NCBI GenBank assembly: GCA_005881495.1
Contig: VBHI01000311.1
Location: 1-64,000, forward strand
Reading direction: 5' to 3'
DNA length: 64,000 bases
Origin: Chloroflexota bacterium
GTDB lineage: Bacteria; Chloroflexota; Ktedonobacteria; Ktedonobacterales; Ktedonobacteraceae
Positions 1 through 9,370 of this stretch are shown here, piece by piece. Under the pieces are notes generated by a model. It saw only the letters and a list, made by a program, of their open reading frames with translations, was not told the origin of the DNA and made no database searches. The translations under genes and the position numbers were made by a program. The stretch's first letter is position 1; every line of letters starts with the position of its first letter.

Positions 1-106
1 TAGCATTACGCTGGGAGTCTATGGGCACGTCACGGAATCGATGCAGCGCGAAGCGATGAGCAAACTGGACGACCAGTTTCGCGACCTAAGCGCAGGGCAA
101 CCATGA
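1..106 (+). CDS. Tyrosine recombinase (phage integrase family), C-terminal fragment
   Basis: The reading frame that enters the window at base 2 and stops at 104-106 encodes 34 residues. It contains TLGVYGHV followed by SMQREAMSKLDDQF. This is the usual last stretch of tyrosine recombinases: the Tyr of GVYGHV sits where the DNA-cleaving nucleophile is, followed by the C-terminal helix that packs on the neighbouring subunit. The rest of the gene lies to the left of the window. It may mark the edge of an integrated element next to the kdp genes, but no att site can be seen. Confidence 0.72.
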   Translation, partial: SITLGVYGHVTESMQREAMSKLDDQFRDLSAGQP

Positions 107-450
107 GTATTATGCCCTGCTATGCTGTCAATTGCGCTGTCAGGCGCCAACTTTCTGCCTGCCGGTAACAGGGTAAGTGCGCCTGTGAGGCCGTCTCGTA
201 ACATACATCCACCGAGGGCGTTCCGCATTTCTATTATATACTACGCCCCCACTCCACCGGATACCTCGTTTCTTGAGCAAATCCAGAGAATATTGCTTCA
301 TATCCATACTCTATTTTGACGATTCTTGCCATATACTGCATTGTGGGATAGGAGTAATTCCTGGCAAGAGAAGGAAACATGTCGGTCTCCTTCCTGTTGG
401 CGCCTTTCCCCGTGTGCATTTTTCTGGCGATGAAGAAAGGTCGTACTCGT
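107..450. other. Intergenic region between integrase and kdp sensor kinase
   Basis: No convincing gene is seen in these 344 bases. The frame of the following kinase is open back to an ATG at 379, preceded by an AGAAGGA-like Shine-Dalgarno at 369-375, so part of this stretch could be translated as a 24-residue extension. The better family fit is the ATG at 451. No terminator hairpin was found after the integrase tail. Confidence 0.4.
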
Positions 451-2148
451 ATGAGTACTATTGAACACGTGCTGCCCATCGAGGCACACAAATCGTTTCC
501 CTGGCAGCACTATCTGCTTGATAGCGTTCTGGCATGCGGAGGAGCGATGCTGGTCACCGGATTCATTTACCTGTTCCAGCTCTACCCGCGCATTCCCAAC
601 ATTTCGATTGTGTATCTGCTCGTGGTGCTTGCACTGGCAAGCACACGTGGACGTTATCCCGCTATTCTTGCCTCGTTGGTGGCGTTTCTCTCTTTCGATT
701 ACTTCCTCGTACCTCCGTTGTATGTTTTTACCATCAACCGCGTGGAAGAATGGATTGCGCTCTTTGTCTTCCTGGTCACTGCCATCCTGACCAGCCAGCT
801 GGCCTCAGCTCTTCGTGAACGCGCAGAACAAGCATCGCGCCGGGAGCGTGAGACGCACATCCTCTACGACCTGGTGCGCTTGACCAACCGTGAGGGGGTG
901 CCGGAGCGCCAGCTTCACACGATTGCTCAGGCGGTCGTTGACGTGTTGTCCTCCCGAGGCGTGCATGACTGCGCCATTCTGCAGCCGGATGCGGCAGGAA
1001 CCCTGCAGGTGCAGTCGAGCGCCTACCAACCTGTGGAGCAAATCATTCTCTCCTCCGATGAGAAGGCGATCGCTGCCTGGGTGATGAAGCACGGCCGTAC
1101 CATGGGCCTCTACGACGATGATGTCCTTGCCCCTTCTACAGCTTCCCGTTTTTTGCAGCGCGTGCTCGTGCAGAGTACTTCTACGGGACGGGCAGTACGC
1201 CGGTCGCTGTGCCTCATCCCACTCAAGGTGGGGCAGAAGGTGGTCGGGGTGCTGCGCCTGCGGGTGCTGGATGATCCACGCCGGTTGATGGATGAAGAAC
1301 GCCTGGAGGAGGAACATACCCATTCCAGGGTGCCAACGTCTTTCTTCTGGACCTTTCTTGACCAGGTAACCGCCCTGATCGAGCTCGCACGCTTACAGCG
1401 GGAAAACTTGCGCATCGAGGTGCTGCAACGCACCGATGTCCTGCGAGCCGCTTTGCTTTCCTCTGTTTCGCACGACCTGCGTACACCCCTGACCGCCATT
1501 AAAGCTGCCGCTAGTTCTCTCTTACAAGAGGATGTTGAGTGGGACGAGGAAGCTATGCACGGCTTCGCGTTTTCCATCGAACGGGAGGCGGACCGCCTGA
1601 ACAGCCTGGTAGGGAACCTGCTCGACATGTCACGCATCGAGGAGGGCGCACTCAAGCCGGAGAAAGAGGTGTATTCCCTCAGGGCACTCATTCATGACGT
1701 GTTAGGACGTCTCGAGCCGCTCTTGAAGGAACGCATCGTTCACACCCCCCTGCCTGATGACCTGCTCCTGGTCGAGCTGGACTATTTGCAAATGGACCAG
1801 GTACTAACCAATCTCATCGAGAACGCCGTGCGCTACACACCCACGGAGTCGCCCATTGATGTGAGCGCGCAGGTTGAAGGTGAGCAGGTGATCATCAGCG
1901 TGGCTGATCGCGGTCCCGGCATTCCTCCGGCTGACCTTGAGCGCGTCTTCGATAAGTTTTACCGCGTCCTGCATGGGCAGCGCACAACAGGATATCCCAT
2001 GGGCTCAGGTCTGGGGCTGGCCGTCTGTAAGGGCCTGGTCGAAGCACATGGTGGACGGATCTGGGCAGAGCTGCGTGACGGTGGAGGGTTGATCGTCTTC
2101 GTCGTGTTGCCTCTCGGCAAACGGGAAAATGAGAAAGGAGAGCAGTGA
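451..2148 (+). CDS. Sensor histidine kinase corresponding to the C-terminal half of KdpD
   Basis: A 565-residue membrane histidine kinase. Residues 20-130 carry the clustered transmembrane helices of the DUF4118 module that forms the membrane part of KdpD. A GAF-like region follows, then the dimerisation/phosphorylation helix with SSVSHDLRTPLTAIK (phospho-acceptor His341), and an ATPase domain with N box NLIENAVRY, G1 DRGPGIP and G2 GSGLGLAV. It lacks the N-terminal KdpD and universal-stress domains, which are encoded separately at 9531. The ATG at 451 has GAAGAAAGG 11 bases upstream; ATGs at 430 and 379 are in-frame alternatives. The stop is followed after three bases by the GTG of the kdpE relic, so the two genes form an operon. 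Function in K+/turgor sensing is inferred from domains and context. Confidence 0.88.
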   Translation: MSTIEHVLPIEAHKSFPWQHYLLDSVLACGGAMLVTGFIYLFQLYPRIPNISIVYLLVVLALASTRGRYPAILASLVAFLSFDYFLVPPLYVFTINRVEEWIALFVFLVTAILTSQLASALRERAEQASRRERETHILYDLVRLTNREGVPERQLHTIAQAVVDVLSSRGVHDCAILQPDAAGTLQVQSSAYQPVEQIILSSDEKAIAAWVMKHGRTMGLYDDDVLAPSTASRFLQRVLVQSTSTGRAVRRSLCLIPLKVGQKVVGVLRLRVLDDPRRLMDEERLEEEHTHSRVPTSFFWTFLDQVTALIELARLQRENLRIEVLQRTDVLRAALLSSVSHDLRTPLTAIKAAASSLLQEDVEWDEEAMHGFAFSIEREADRLNSLVGNLLDMSRIEEGALKPEKEVYSLRALIHDVLGRLEPLLKERIVHTPLPDDLLLVELDYLQMDQVLTNLIENAVRYTPTESPIDVSAQVEGEQVIISVADRGPGIPPADLERVFDKFYRVLHGQRTTGYPMGSGLGLAVCKGLVEAHGGRIWAELRDGGGLIVFVVLPLGKRENEKGEQ

Positions 2149-2151
2149 TCT

Positions 2152-2810
2152 GTGAGTAAGCGAGGAGCTTCTATCCTGGTGGTGGATGACGAGCGGGAAA
2201 TCGTGCGGGCCCTGCGCCGCAGCCTCAACGCCCATGGCTTTACTGTGCTCACGGCGAGCAATGGCGAAGAGGCCGTCGAGATGTTCTCACAGCAGCGGCC
2301 CGATCTCATGCTGCTTGATCTCCTGCTACCTGGTATGAGCGGCCTGGAAGTATGCCGCCGTGTGCGCATGACCTCAAACTGCCCTTTGGCATGAACGAAG
2401 TGTTGGCCCGTGTACGTGTCGCCTTGCGTCGCGTCGCCCGGGCGCCGAGCGGCACCGAGCCACGATTTCAAGCCGGGCCGCTTTCCGTGGATTTCGCGTT
2501 TCGGCGGGTTCAGGTACATGAACGAGAGGTTTCCTTGACGCCCACCGAGTACGACCTGCTCAAAGTCTTTATCGCCCATCGTGGCAAGATTCTCACACGG
2601 CAATTGCTGCTGAAAGAGGTCTGGGGAAACGAGGCGCATGCCCGGACGCACAGCCTCCACGTCTATGTCGCCCAGTTACGCCAAAAAATCGAACCGGTCC
2701 CTGAACGACCGCGTTTTATCCTCACCATTCCTGGCGTCGGTTACCGCTTCGCTGAGGAGGTCGAAACCGGTGACGAGAGTGCCAGTACCGACATCATGAG
2801 AACATCTTGA
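2152..2810 (+). pseudogene. kdpE: KdpE-type response regulator broken by an internal deletion and frameshift
   Basis: The first frame (GTG at 2152) gives a receiver N-terminus: ILVVDDE acidic pocket, phospho-acceptor Asp in LMLLDLLLPG, and SGLEVCRRVR, then a TGA at 2392-2394. The second frame picks up at PFGMNEVLARVRVALRR and runs through a complete OmpR-type winged-helix domain (SLTPTEYDLLK, GVGYRF) to a stop at 2808-2810. Compared with KdpE, about 30 residues are missing at roughly 2365-2385: the strand with the conserved Ser/Thr, the loop after it, and the switch Lys, since the KPFG position reads LPFG. The two pieces cannot form a working receiver, although a free DNA-binding domain could still be made by internal initiation at 2352 or 2391. 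Assembly error is the main alternative. Confidence 0.85.
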
Positions 2811-2827
2811 GCAAAAGGGAAGGGAGC

Positions 2828-3826
2828 ATGCCAACAATCTATCAAACAGGTCAAAAGATTGACCACTACGAGATCATCCGCTTGCTTGGGCAGGGAGGCG
2901 CAAGCCATGTCTACCTGGCCCAGGACCGGCGTGCTTTGCAAGCGGTTGTCCTCAAGTTTCCGGCGGATGATGTAATTGGAGGAGCTGCGATCTTTGCTCG
3001 GTACAAGCGCGAAGCGGAGATTGGCAAGCGCCTCAACCATCCTTTCATCCAGCGGCATGTGAACCGGGGTGAGGAAAGGAGCGCCGACTATCTCGTGCTG
3101 GAATATCTTCGCGGGCGAACCCTGCGCGCCGTGATGCGGGAGCATGCGCCTGCGCTCCTGCCAACAGCAGAGGTGATCCGCATACTTCTTCAGGTGTGCG
3201 AGGCGCTGGCCTATGCTCATGAGCAGGGGGTGATTCATCGCGATATGAAACCCGAGAACATTCTGCTACTGGATACTGGTGAAATCAAACTGCTGGACTT
3301 TGGTATCGCCCTCTTCTTGGAAAAGGAACATCGTTTGGCGTGGCGTAGGTCCCCTTACTTCTCATCACCAGTCGGCACCCCCGACTATATGGCTCCGGAA
3401 CGGTTGCAGGGCGGGCGAGGCGATGCCCGCGCTGATATCTATGCCGTTGGGGTTGTGCTCTATGAGCTGCTCTGTGGGCGAACGCCATTTGAGGAACACG
3501 AAGGATTTGTGCTCATCACCCAGCAACTTTCTCATGACCCGCCAGGAATTCTCGAGCGTAACTCAACCCTGCCACCTGCGTTGGCAACGGTGGTCATGCG
3601 GGCGATCCGCCGTGATCCGGAGAGGCGCTACACCAGTATGCGAGAGATGCTGCACGATCTGGGCCACCTGGATGACGTGACAGTTGTCGACTATGTTCCT
3701 GCTCCACCCAAACTCGGTGGACGCTACCGGCAAGCGATCCGCACCGCCCTTATCGTGCTCATCGCCTGTCTCGGCATCGTTGCCTTCGGGTTGCTCGCCC
3801 AGTTCGCGCATCATATCGTTCACTAG
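2828..3826 (+). CDS. Membrane-anchored Ser/Thr protein kinase in the kdp locus
   Basis: A 332-residue Hanks-type kinase with all catalytic elements: Gly-loop LLGQGGASHVYL (19-30), Lys43 in VVLKF, HRDMKPEN (137-144), DFG (157-159) and YMAPERL. One hydrophobic helix near the C-terminus (about 302-325) places the kinase domain in the cytoplasm with almost nothing outside the membrane. The ATG at 2828 has AAGGGAAGGGAG just upstream; an in-frame TTG at 2807 would overlap the kdpE relic. Its position between the kdpE relic and the next receiver gene suggests it belongs to the same signalling unit. A role in modifying Kdp regulators is inference; target residues cannot be read from sequence. Confidence 0.9.
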   Translation: MPTIYQTGQKIDHYEIIRLLGQGGASHVYLAQDRRALQAVVLKFPADDVIGGAAIFARYKREAEIGKRLNHPFIQRHVNRGEERSADYLVLEYLRGRTLRAVMREHAPALLPTAEVIRILLQVCEALAYAHEQGVIHRDMKPENILLLDTGEIKLLDFGIALFLEKEHRLAWRRSPYFSSPVGTPDYMAPERLQGGRGDARADIYAVGVVLYELLCGRTPFEEHEGFVLITQQLSHDPPGILERNSTLPPALATVVMRAIRRDPERRYTSMREMLHDLGHLDDVTVVDYVPAPPKLGGRYRQAIRTALIVLIACLGIVAFGLLAQFAHHIVH

Positions 3827-3939
3827 CTCTGGAGAAGCATGGTCATACCGGCTCACATGATGGGTAGGGCCAATTGAGTAGAGATGAGAACAGCAGAGTC
3901 AACTGTCTCATGAGAGTTTCTTGAGCATTTTAGAAGTCG

Positions 3940-3977
3940 TCCAGAGGACATCCAGAATATCCTTGCGGTTATCCAGA
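3940..3977 (+). promoter_or_regulatory. Three phased TCCAGA direct repeats upstream of the kdp transport operon
   Basis: TCCAGA occurs at 3940, 3951 and 3972, spacings of 11 and 21 bases, so the copies fall on one face of the helix. Direct repeats with 11-bp spacing are the known operator layout for OmpR/PhoB-family regulators, the family of KdpE. A weak -35/-10 pair (TTGCGG at 3963, TTTACT at 3985) overlaps the last repeat. The next gene starts at 4031. Binding by a KdpE-like protein is inference, and the linked kdpE is broken. Confidence 0.5.
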
Positions 3978-4030
3978 ACGCACATTTACTGATCTTGAAT
4001 TACACTGGGTGAAGAAAGGAGGAGATCGGT

Positions 4031-4477
4031 ATGCAGGGAGCTCGAATCTTACTGGTGGAAGACGATGAAATCCTGCGCGACCTGCTGGGGCGCAATCTCA
4101 CGGTGCGCGGGCATGACGTGAGCATCGCGGAAGATGCCAGGAGCGCGCTGGCGTACCTGTGCGCCACCCCTTTTGATCTCATCGTCCTGGATATCAATCT
4201 GCCCGACCAGACCGGCTGGGAGGTGCTGCGCACCGCTCTGCGGGAAGGCTGGCTCCATCCTCGGGACATCGATGGCGGCGGCCAGAAGTTACCCGTCGTG
4301 GTCCTGTCTGCCGTCCGGGTGAGTCCACACCGTCTCGAGGAGTTTCACCCCCTGGCGTACCTCCCCAAACCGTTTCCGATGGATGCGCTCCTGCGCCTGG
4401 CTGCTGAGGCCGCACGGCGGAGGGAGACGGGCTCTGGGCAGGGTGAGAGAGGTCAGCGCTCGCCACGTGTGCTGTGA
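4031..4477 (+). CDS. Single-domain response regulator (CheY-like receiver)
   Basis: 148 residues containing one receiver domain and no output domain. The acidic pocket is LLVEDDE, the phospho-acceptor Asp is in LIVLDINLPDQTGWEV, the conserved Ser is in VVVLSAV and the switch Lys is in YLPKPF. The region between the Asp and Ser strands is longer than usual (REGWLHPRDIDGGGQK). The C-terminal 25 residues are polar and probably disordered. A strong AAAGGAGGAG lies 7 bases before the ATG. It is the first gene after the TCCAGA repeats and reads into the kdp transport genes. With kdpE damaged, it is the only intact receiver in the locus and could accept phosphate from the 451 kinase, but without a DNA-binding domain it must act through a partner. 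Confidence 0.85.
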   Translation: MQGARILLVEDDEILRDLLGRNLTVRGHDVSIAEDARSALAYLCATPFDLIVLDINLPDQTGWEVLRTALREGWLHPRDIDGGGQKLPVVVLSAVRVSPHRLEEFHPLAYLPKPFPMDALLRLAAEAARRRETGSGQGERGQRSPRVL

Positions 4478-4542
4478 CACAGACACATCACAATTGTTGC
4501 ACGATTGGAGAACCCGTGGTCCAACAAGGAAGGAGGAACTGT

Positions 4543-4626
4543 ATGCTTGACCTGATTGTCGTTGTGGTGACCATTGTCTCGTTTATCGCGTTCATCGGCT
4601 TCACCGAAGGCTGCGAGCGCCTGTAA
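4543..4626 (+). CDS. Tiny membrane peptide preceding KdpF
   Basis: 27 residues beginning MLDLIVVVVTIVSFIAFIGF and ending in GCERL. A single transmembrane helix is followed by a short GCxRL tail. It has a very strong AAGGAAGGAGGA ribosome site. Small ORFs with this helix-plus-GCERL shape are commonly found directly before kdpF in other phyla, which supports it being a real gene. The function is unknown; a KdpF-like stabilising role for the KdpABC complex is the simplest guess. Confidence 0.72.
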   Translation: MLDLIVVVVTIVSFIAFIGFTEGCERL

Positions 4627-4642
4627 GAAAGGAGAGTATGCA

Positions 4643-4738
4643 ATGAATTCGCCACTTGAATATCTGCTGGTGGGCATTGTGGCATTTGCCATCCTCGTCT
4701 ACCTGTTTATTGCACTCCTCAAGCCTGAGCGTTTTTAA
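4643..4738 (+). CDS. kdpF: KdpF, small subunit of the K+-transporting ATPase
   Basis: 31 residues, one transmembrane helix (LLVGIVAFAILVYLFIALL) ending in KPERF, the standard KdpF C-terminus. KdpF stabilises the KdpFABC complex in the membrane. GAAAGGAGAG lies 9 bases before the ATG. It lies 16 bases after the tiny peptide gene and 34 bases before kdpA. Confidence 0.9.
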   Translation: MNSPLEYLLVGIVAFAILVYLFIALLKPERF

Positions 4739-4772
4739 TGGTGTCTTCTAGTAAACAAGTGAGGGAAAACCT

Positions 4773-6509
4773 ATGCCTGTAACACTCAATAGTGTCCTGC
4801 AGGTAGCTATCTTCCTGCTCATCGTGCTGCTGCTGACCAGGCCGGTCGGCCTGTACCTGTACAAGATCTTCAACGGGGAGCGCACCTGGCTCTCGCCGGT
4901 CTTCGTTCCCGTGGAACGCTTCTTTTACCGGCTCAGTGGCATCAACCCGGAGGAGGAGCAGAAGTGGACGGGCTACATGATTTCCGTGCTGATCTTCAGC
5001 GTGGTGGGCATGCTGCTGTTATATCTGCTTGAGCGCACCCAGCAGTTGGATGGATCGTTCTTTAACCCGCAGGGCTTGCCGAATGTCGAGCCGCAACTCG
5101 CTTTCAATACTGCCTCCAGCTTCACCACCAACACCAACTGGCAGTTCTACACAGGCGAGCAGACCATGAGCTACCTGACACAGATGGCCGGCCTGGCCTT
5201 TCACCAGTTCGTCTCCGCTGCCGCCGGCATCGCGCTGGCGGTAGCGCTGGTGCGCGGGCTCGCGCGGCGCAGCGCGCAGCACCTGGGCAACTTCTGGGTG
5301 GACCTGGTCCGCTGCACTCTCTACCTCCTGCTGCCCATCTGCATCGTGGGCGCGCTGGTCTTCGTCTCGCAAGGCATGATCCAGAACTTCAGCCCCTACA
5401 CGGTGGTGCATACCCTCAATGGGCAGACACAGACGATCGCCCAGGGGCCGGTCGCCTCGATGGAAATCATCAAAGACCTGGGCACCAACGGCGGCGGCTT
5501 CTTCAACGTCAACGCGGCCCATCCCTTTGAGAACCCCAACGCCTTCACCGCCATGCTGATCATTCTCTGTGAGATCACCCTCGGGGCAGGCCTTTTCTAC
5601 ATGTACGGCAAGTGGGTGGGCGATACGCGCCAGGGCTGGGTGTTGTGGATTGCTTCGGCCATCCTCTTCGTGATCGGCGTGGCGGTAGTTATCCCTGCCG
5701 AACAGGTCGGCAATCCCATCTTGACCAGTGTGGGGGCCAACCAGGTCGTGAGTGACACGCAGGCCGGTGGCAACATGGAGGGCAAGGAGGTGCGCTACGG
5801 CATCACCATCTCGTCACTGCAGGAAGTGACCACGACAGCCACCTCGACGGGTACCGTCATGAGCTTCCACGATAGCTATACGCCTATTGGCGGGCTGGTG
5901 CTGATTACCAACATCGCGCTGGGTGAGATCATCTTTGGGGGCGTCGGCGCAGGACTCTACAGCATGATCTACTTCGCCATCATCGCGGTCTTCATCGCCG
6001 GGCTGATGGTGGGTCGCACGCCGGAGTACCTGGGCAAGAAGATCGAGCGCAAGGAGATCATGATGGCGGTGCTGGCCCTGCTGGTCTCGCCCGTGCTGGT
6101 CCTGGGCTTTACCGGCTTGTCTATGGCGATCGCCCCAGGCCTGGCAAGTATCTTGAATCCCGGGCCGCATGGGCTGACGGAGGTCCTGTACGCCTATACC
6201 TCGGCCAATGGCAACAACGGCTCGGCCTTCGCCGGACTCTCGGCCTCGCCCTACTACAACTGGACGATGGGCCTGGTCATGATGATCGGCCGCTTTGCCG
6301 AAGTCATCCCCATCCTGGCCTTCGCAGGCTCGCTGGTGAGGAAGAAGGCCGTGCCTGCCGGGCTAGGCACCTTCCCGACGACTGGGCCGCTCTTCGTGGT
6401 GCTCTTGATTGGCGTGATCCTGATTGTGGGGGCGCTGACCTACTTCCCGGCGTACTCGCTGGGGCCGATTGTCGAACAATTGCTGATGCAGCAAGGGAGA
6501 ACATTCTGA
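4773..6509 (+). CDS. kdpA: KdpA, potassium-binding channel-like subunit
   Basis: 578 residues, normal for KdpA, which selects K+ through four pseudo-symmetric pore loops and passes it to KdpB. Signature stretches are visible: TNTNWQ with YTGE and [24 protein letters not shown], and [11 protein letters not shown], each followed by membrane helices. The gene is intact from the ATG at 4773 (GAGGGAAAA upstream) and ends one base before kdpB. Codons are strongly G/C-ending compared with genes after 11,000. Confidence 0.97.
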   Translation: MPVTLNSVLQVAIFLLIVLLLTRPVGLYLYKIFNGERTWLSPVFVPVERFFYRLSGINPEEEQKWTGYMISVLIFSVVGMLLLYLLERTQQLDGSFFNPQGLPNVEPQLAFNTASSFTTNTNWQFYTGEQTMSYLTQMAGLAFHQFVSAAAGIALAVALVRGLARRSAQHLGNFWVDLVRCTLYLLLPICIVGALVFVSQGMIQNFSPYTVVHTLNGQTQTIAQGPVASMEIIKDLGTNGGGFFNVNAAHPFENPNAFTAMLIILCEITLGAGLFYMYGKWVGDTRQGWVLWIASAILFVIGVAVVIPAEQVGNPILTSVGANQVVSDTQAGGNMEGKEVRYGITISSLQEVTTTATSTGTVMSFHDSYTPIGGLVLITNIALGEIIFGGVGAGLYSMIYFAIIAVFIAGLMVGRTPEYLGKKIERKEIMMAVLALLVSPVLVLGFTGLSMAIAPGLASILNPGPHGLTEVLYAYTSANGNNGSAFAGLSASPYYNWTMGLVMMIGRFAEVIPILAFAGSLVRKKAVPAGLGTFPTTGPLFVVLLIGVILIVGALTYFPAYSLGPIVEQLLMQQGRTF

Positions 6510-6510
6510 A

Positions 6511-8697
6511 ATGAGCACCGATTTGCAAACTGATACGCTCGAAGTCAAACAGTGGAAGACGCGGCGCAAGGGCGACATTTCGATCTGGGACCCCAAGATC
6601 ATCCGCGGCGCGATCCCGGACTCCTTCAAGAAACTGGACCCGCGCGTACAGATCAAGAACCCGGTCATGTTCGTGGTGGAGGTGGGCAGTGTAATTACCA
6701 CTATTGAGTTCGTGCGCTTGCTGTTTGCCACACCCACCGCGACTTTCACACGCAGCCTGCTCACGTCCGAGACGATCTTCGTGCTGGCAGTAGCCGTCTG
6801 GTTGTGGTTCACCGTGGTCTTTGCCAATTTTGCCGAAGCGATGGCCGAGGGACGTGGCAAAGCCCAGGCCGACACCCTGCGCAAGGCGCGCTCCACGACG
6901 ATGGCCAAGCGGCTCTCCAGCCCTGACCGCTTCAGCAATGTCCAGGAAGTGGCCGCGCCAGACTTGCGCAAAGGCGACCTGGTGCTGGTCGAAGCCGGGG
7001 ATGTGATCCCTGGCGATGGCGACGTGCTGGAGGGGGTGGCCTCGGTCGATGAGTCGGCCATCACCGGAGAGTCGGCCCCCGTCATTCGCGAGAGTGGCGG
7101 CGACCGCAGCGCGGTGACCGGTGGCACGCGGGTGCTCTCGGACTGGATCGTGGTGCGGATCAGCGCCAACCCGGGCGAGACCTTCCTCGATCGCATGATC
7201 GCCCTGGTCGAGGGAGCCAAACGGCAGAGGACACCCAATGAGATTGCGCTCAACATCCTGATCGCCAGCCTCACGATCATCTTCGTGCTGGTGGTGGTCT
7301 CGCTGGAACCCTTTGCGATCTATTCGGGTGCACCCGTCTCGGTCACGACGCTGATCGCGCTGCTGATATGTCTCATCCCGACGACCATCGGTGGGCTGCT
7401 CTCTTCCATTGGCATCGCGGGGATGGACCGCATGGTGCAGCGCAACGTGCTGGCCATGAGCGGGCGCGCCGTCGAGGCGGCAGGTGACGTGGACGTGCTC
7501 TTGCTGGACAAGACCGGCACCATCACGCTGGGCAATCGGCAGGCGACCCGCTTTGTGCCGCTGCGTGGCGTGGAGGAGCACGACCTGGCGCACGCTGCCA
7601 TGCTCTCCAGCCTCTCCGACGAGACGCCAGAGGGGCGCTCGATCGTGGCGTTGGCCAAAGAGCGCTATGGCTTATCGGATGAAGTGGACCCGAGGGCGAT
7701 CTTCTTTCCCTTCTCGGCCATGACCCGCATGAGTGGAGTAGACTTGAATGGCAGCCAGAACGGCAGTGGTCAGTCTGTCGTGACCCATACGATCCGCAAA
7801 GGCGCAGGCGATTCAATTGCCGCCTATGTGGCGGAGCATGGGGGAGCAAGCAGCGACGAACTGAAAGTGATTGTCAATGGCATCGCCAGCGTGGGCAGTA
7901 CGCCGCTGGTGGTGGCCGAAACACAAACTGACTCCAATGGCGCCGTGGAACAGGCGCGCGTGCTGGGCGTAATCGAGCTCAAGGACATCGTCAAGGGCGG
8001 CATGCGCGCGCGCTTCGACCAGCTGCGGCGCATGGGCATCCGCACGATTATGATCACCGGGGATAACCCTCTCACCGCCGCCGCTATCGCTAAGGAATCG
8101 GGCGTCGATGACTTCCTGGCACAGGCCACGCCGGAGAACAAGATGAAGCTCATTCGCGAGCAGCAGACCGGTGGGCGCATGGTGGCCATGACCGGTGATG
8201 GCACCAACGATGCGCCGGCCCTGGCTCAGGCGGATGTGGGGGTGGCGATGAACACCGGCACGCAGGCCGCCAAGGAAGCAGCCAACATGATCGATCTCGA
8301 CTCCAACCCGACCAAGTTGATCGAGGTGGTCGAGGTGGGCAAGCAACTGTTGATCACGCGCGGGGCGCTGACCACGTTCAGCATCGCCAACGATGTCGCC
8401 AAGTACTTCGCCATCATCCCGGCGGCCTTCGCGGTGACCTATCCGCAGCTCAACGCGCTCAACGTCATGCAGCTGGCAACCCCGCACAGCGCGGTGCTCT
8501 CCGCGGTGATCTTCAACGCGTTGATCATCGTCGCGCTGATCCCGCTGGCCTTGCGTGGCGTCAAGTACCGCCCGATTGGGGCGGGGCCACTCTTGCGCCG
8601 GAACTTGCTGATCTACGGCATCGGTGGCATCATCATCCCGTTCATCTTTATTAAAGCCATCGACTTGATCTTGCAGGTGCTGCACCTGACGCTCTAA
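6511..8697 (+). CDS. kdpB: KdpB, P-type ATPase catalytic subunit
   Basis: 728 residues. Diagnostic P-type ATPase elements are in place: TGES of the actuator domain near residue 185, phosphorylated Asp333 in [18 protein letters not shown], and [21 protein letters not shown] of the hinge. KdpB hydrolyses ATP to pump K+ taken up by KdpA. The protein is about 40 residues longer than typical; the extra length is in the nucleotide-binding domain around residues 410-480, where Asn/Gly/Ser-rich loops are seen (NGSQNGSGQ). It starts one base after kdpA, and CTGATGCAGCAAGGGAG before it supplies the ribosome site inside kdpA. Confidence 0.97.
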   Translation: MSTDLQTDTLEVKQWKTRRKGDISIWDPKIIRGAIPDSFKKLDPRVQIKNPVMFVVEVGSVITTIEFVRLLFATPTATFTRSLLTSETIFVLAVAVWLWFTVVFANFAEAMAEGRGKAQADTLRKARSTTMAKRLSSPDRFSNVQEVAAPDLRKGDLVLVEAGDVIPGDGDVLEGVASVDESAITGESAPVIRESGGDRSAVTGGTRVLSDWIVVRISANPGETFLDRMIALVEGAKRQRTPNEIALNILIASLTIIFVLVVVSLEPFAIYSGAPVSVTTLIALLICLIPTTIGGLLSSIGIAGMDRMVQRNVLAMSGRAVEAAGDVDVLLLDKTGTITLGNRQATRFVPLRGVEEHDLAHAAMLSSLSDETPEGRSIVALAKERYGLSDEVDPRAIFFPFSAMTRMSGVDLNGSQNGSGQSVVTHTIRKGAGDSIAAYVAEHGGASSDELKVIVNGIASVGSTPLVVAETQTDSNGAVEQARVLGVIELKDIVKGGMRARFDQLRRMGIRTIMITGDNPLTAAAIAKESGVDDFLAQATPENKMKLIREQQTGGRMVAMTGDGTNDAPALAQADVGVAMNTGTQAAKEAANMIDLDSNPTKLIEVVEVGKQLLITRGALTTFSIANDVAKYFAIIPAAFAVTYPQLNALNVMQLATPHSAVLSAVIFNALIIVALIPLALRGVKYRPIGAGPLLRRNLLIYGIGGIIIPFIFIKAIDLILQVLHLTL

Positions 8698-8787
8698 GCA
8701 ATCGCGGGTATGCGGCAGCCCGGTCCACCTCGATTGGGCTGTCGGCCATCCTTGAGAAAGAAGAAGGAAGTGTGAAATGAGTAAAAC

Positions 8788-9351
8788 TTGACGCTGCTCC
8801 TGACGATCCTCACGGGTCTGATTTATCCAGGGGTCGTCACGGTGCTGGCCCAGTTGATCTTCCCGTACCAGGCCAACGGTAGCCTGCACTACGTCAACGG
8901 CAAGCTGGTGGGCTCGGATCTGATCGGGCAGTACTGGACCTCGTCCAAGTACTTCCGTGGGCGACCTTCGGTAACCGTCAACCCAGGTACTGGAACGCCC
9001 GAGCCGTACGCTGCCGATAACTCGACTGCCTCGAACCTGGGGCCAACCAATTCGGTACTCATTAAGACGGTGCAGAAAAATGTCGCTGAACTGAAGAAGG
9101 AGAACCCGAACGCGCCTCCCGGCCCGGTGCCGGTTGATCTTGTCACATCCTCGGGGTCGGGGCTCGACCCGGATATCTCCATCGCGGGTGCCCTCTACCA
9201 GGTGCCGCGCGTGGCTCAGGCACGTGGTTTGAGCCAGGGCAAGGTCAAGCAACTGGTGATGAATAACGTGACAGGGCGCTTCCTGGGCATCTTTGGTGAG
9301 CCGTTCGTCAATGTACTTGACTTGAATCTCGCGCTGGATGCGCTGAAATAA
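8788..9351 (+). CDS. kdpC: KdpC, accessory subunit, with a frame-disrupted start
   Basis: 187 residues from TTG at 8788: one N-terminal helix (LLLTILTGLIYPGVVTVLAQ), then the KdpC signatures FPYQANGSL, GSDLIGQYW, YFRGRPS, SGLDPDIS and the C-terminal LNLALDAL. KdpC raises nucleotide affinity of KdpB. The well-placed ATG at 8777, with AAGAAGGAAG upstream, reads only MSKT before a TGA; restoring one T at about 8788 would give MSKTLTLLLTILTG, a normal KdpC start. Either a 1-base deletion has damaged the gene, or translation begins weakly at TTG 8788, or the base call is wrong. The 90-base gap after kdpB holds a CAGCCC/GGGCTG hairpin (8716-8741). Confidence 0.88.
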   Translation: MTLLLTILTGLIYPGVVTVLAQLIFPYQANGSLHYVNGKLVGSDLIGQYWTSSKYFRGRPSVTVNPGTGTPEPYAADNSTASNLGPTNSVLIKTVQKNVAELKKENPNAPPGPVPVDLVTSSGSGLDPDISIAGALYQVPRVAQARGLSQGKVKQLVMNNVTGRFLGIFGEPFVNVLDLNLALDALK

Positions 9352-9370
9352 TTTGTTTCCGCACTCCTGA

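Noticed and set aside
379..450. N-terminal extension of the kdp sensor kinase from ATG 379
   Set aside because: It has a fair ribosome site, but the extra 24 residues have no counterpart in the stub at 10848, whose start aligns with ATG 451.
2388..2396. TGA in kdpE as a selenocysteine codon
   Set aside because: The residues before it already depart from the family and reading through does not enter the correct frame; a deletion explains all features.
6304..7593. 429-codon minus-strand frame across kdpA-kdpB
   Set aside because: Antisense shadow of two certain genes with low-complexity polar translation.
8777..8800. Programmed -1 frameshift in kdpC
   Set aside because: The AAAACTTGA context is not a recognised slippery sequence and no structure follows; a 1-base indel is simpler.
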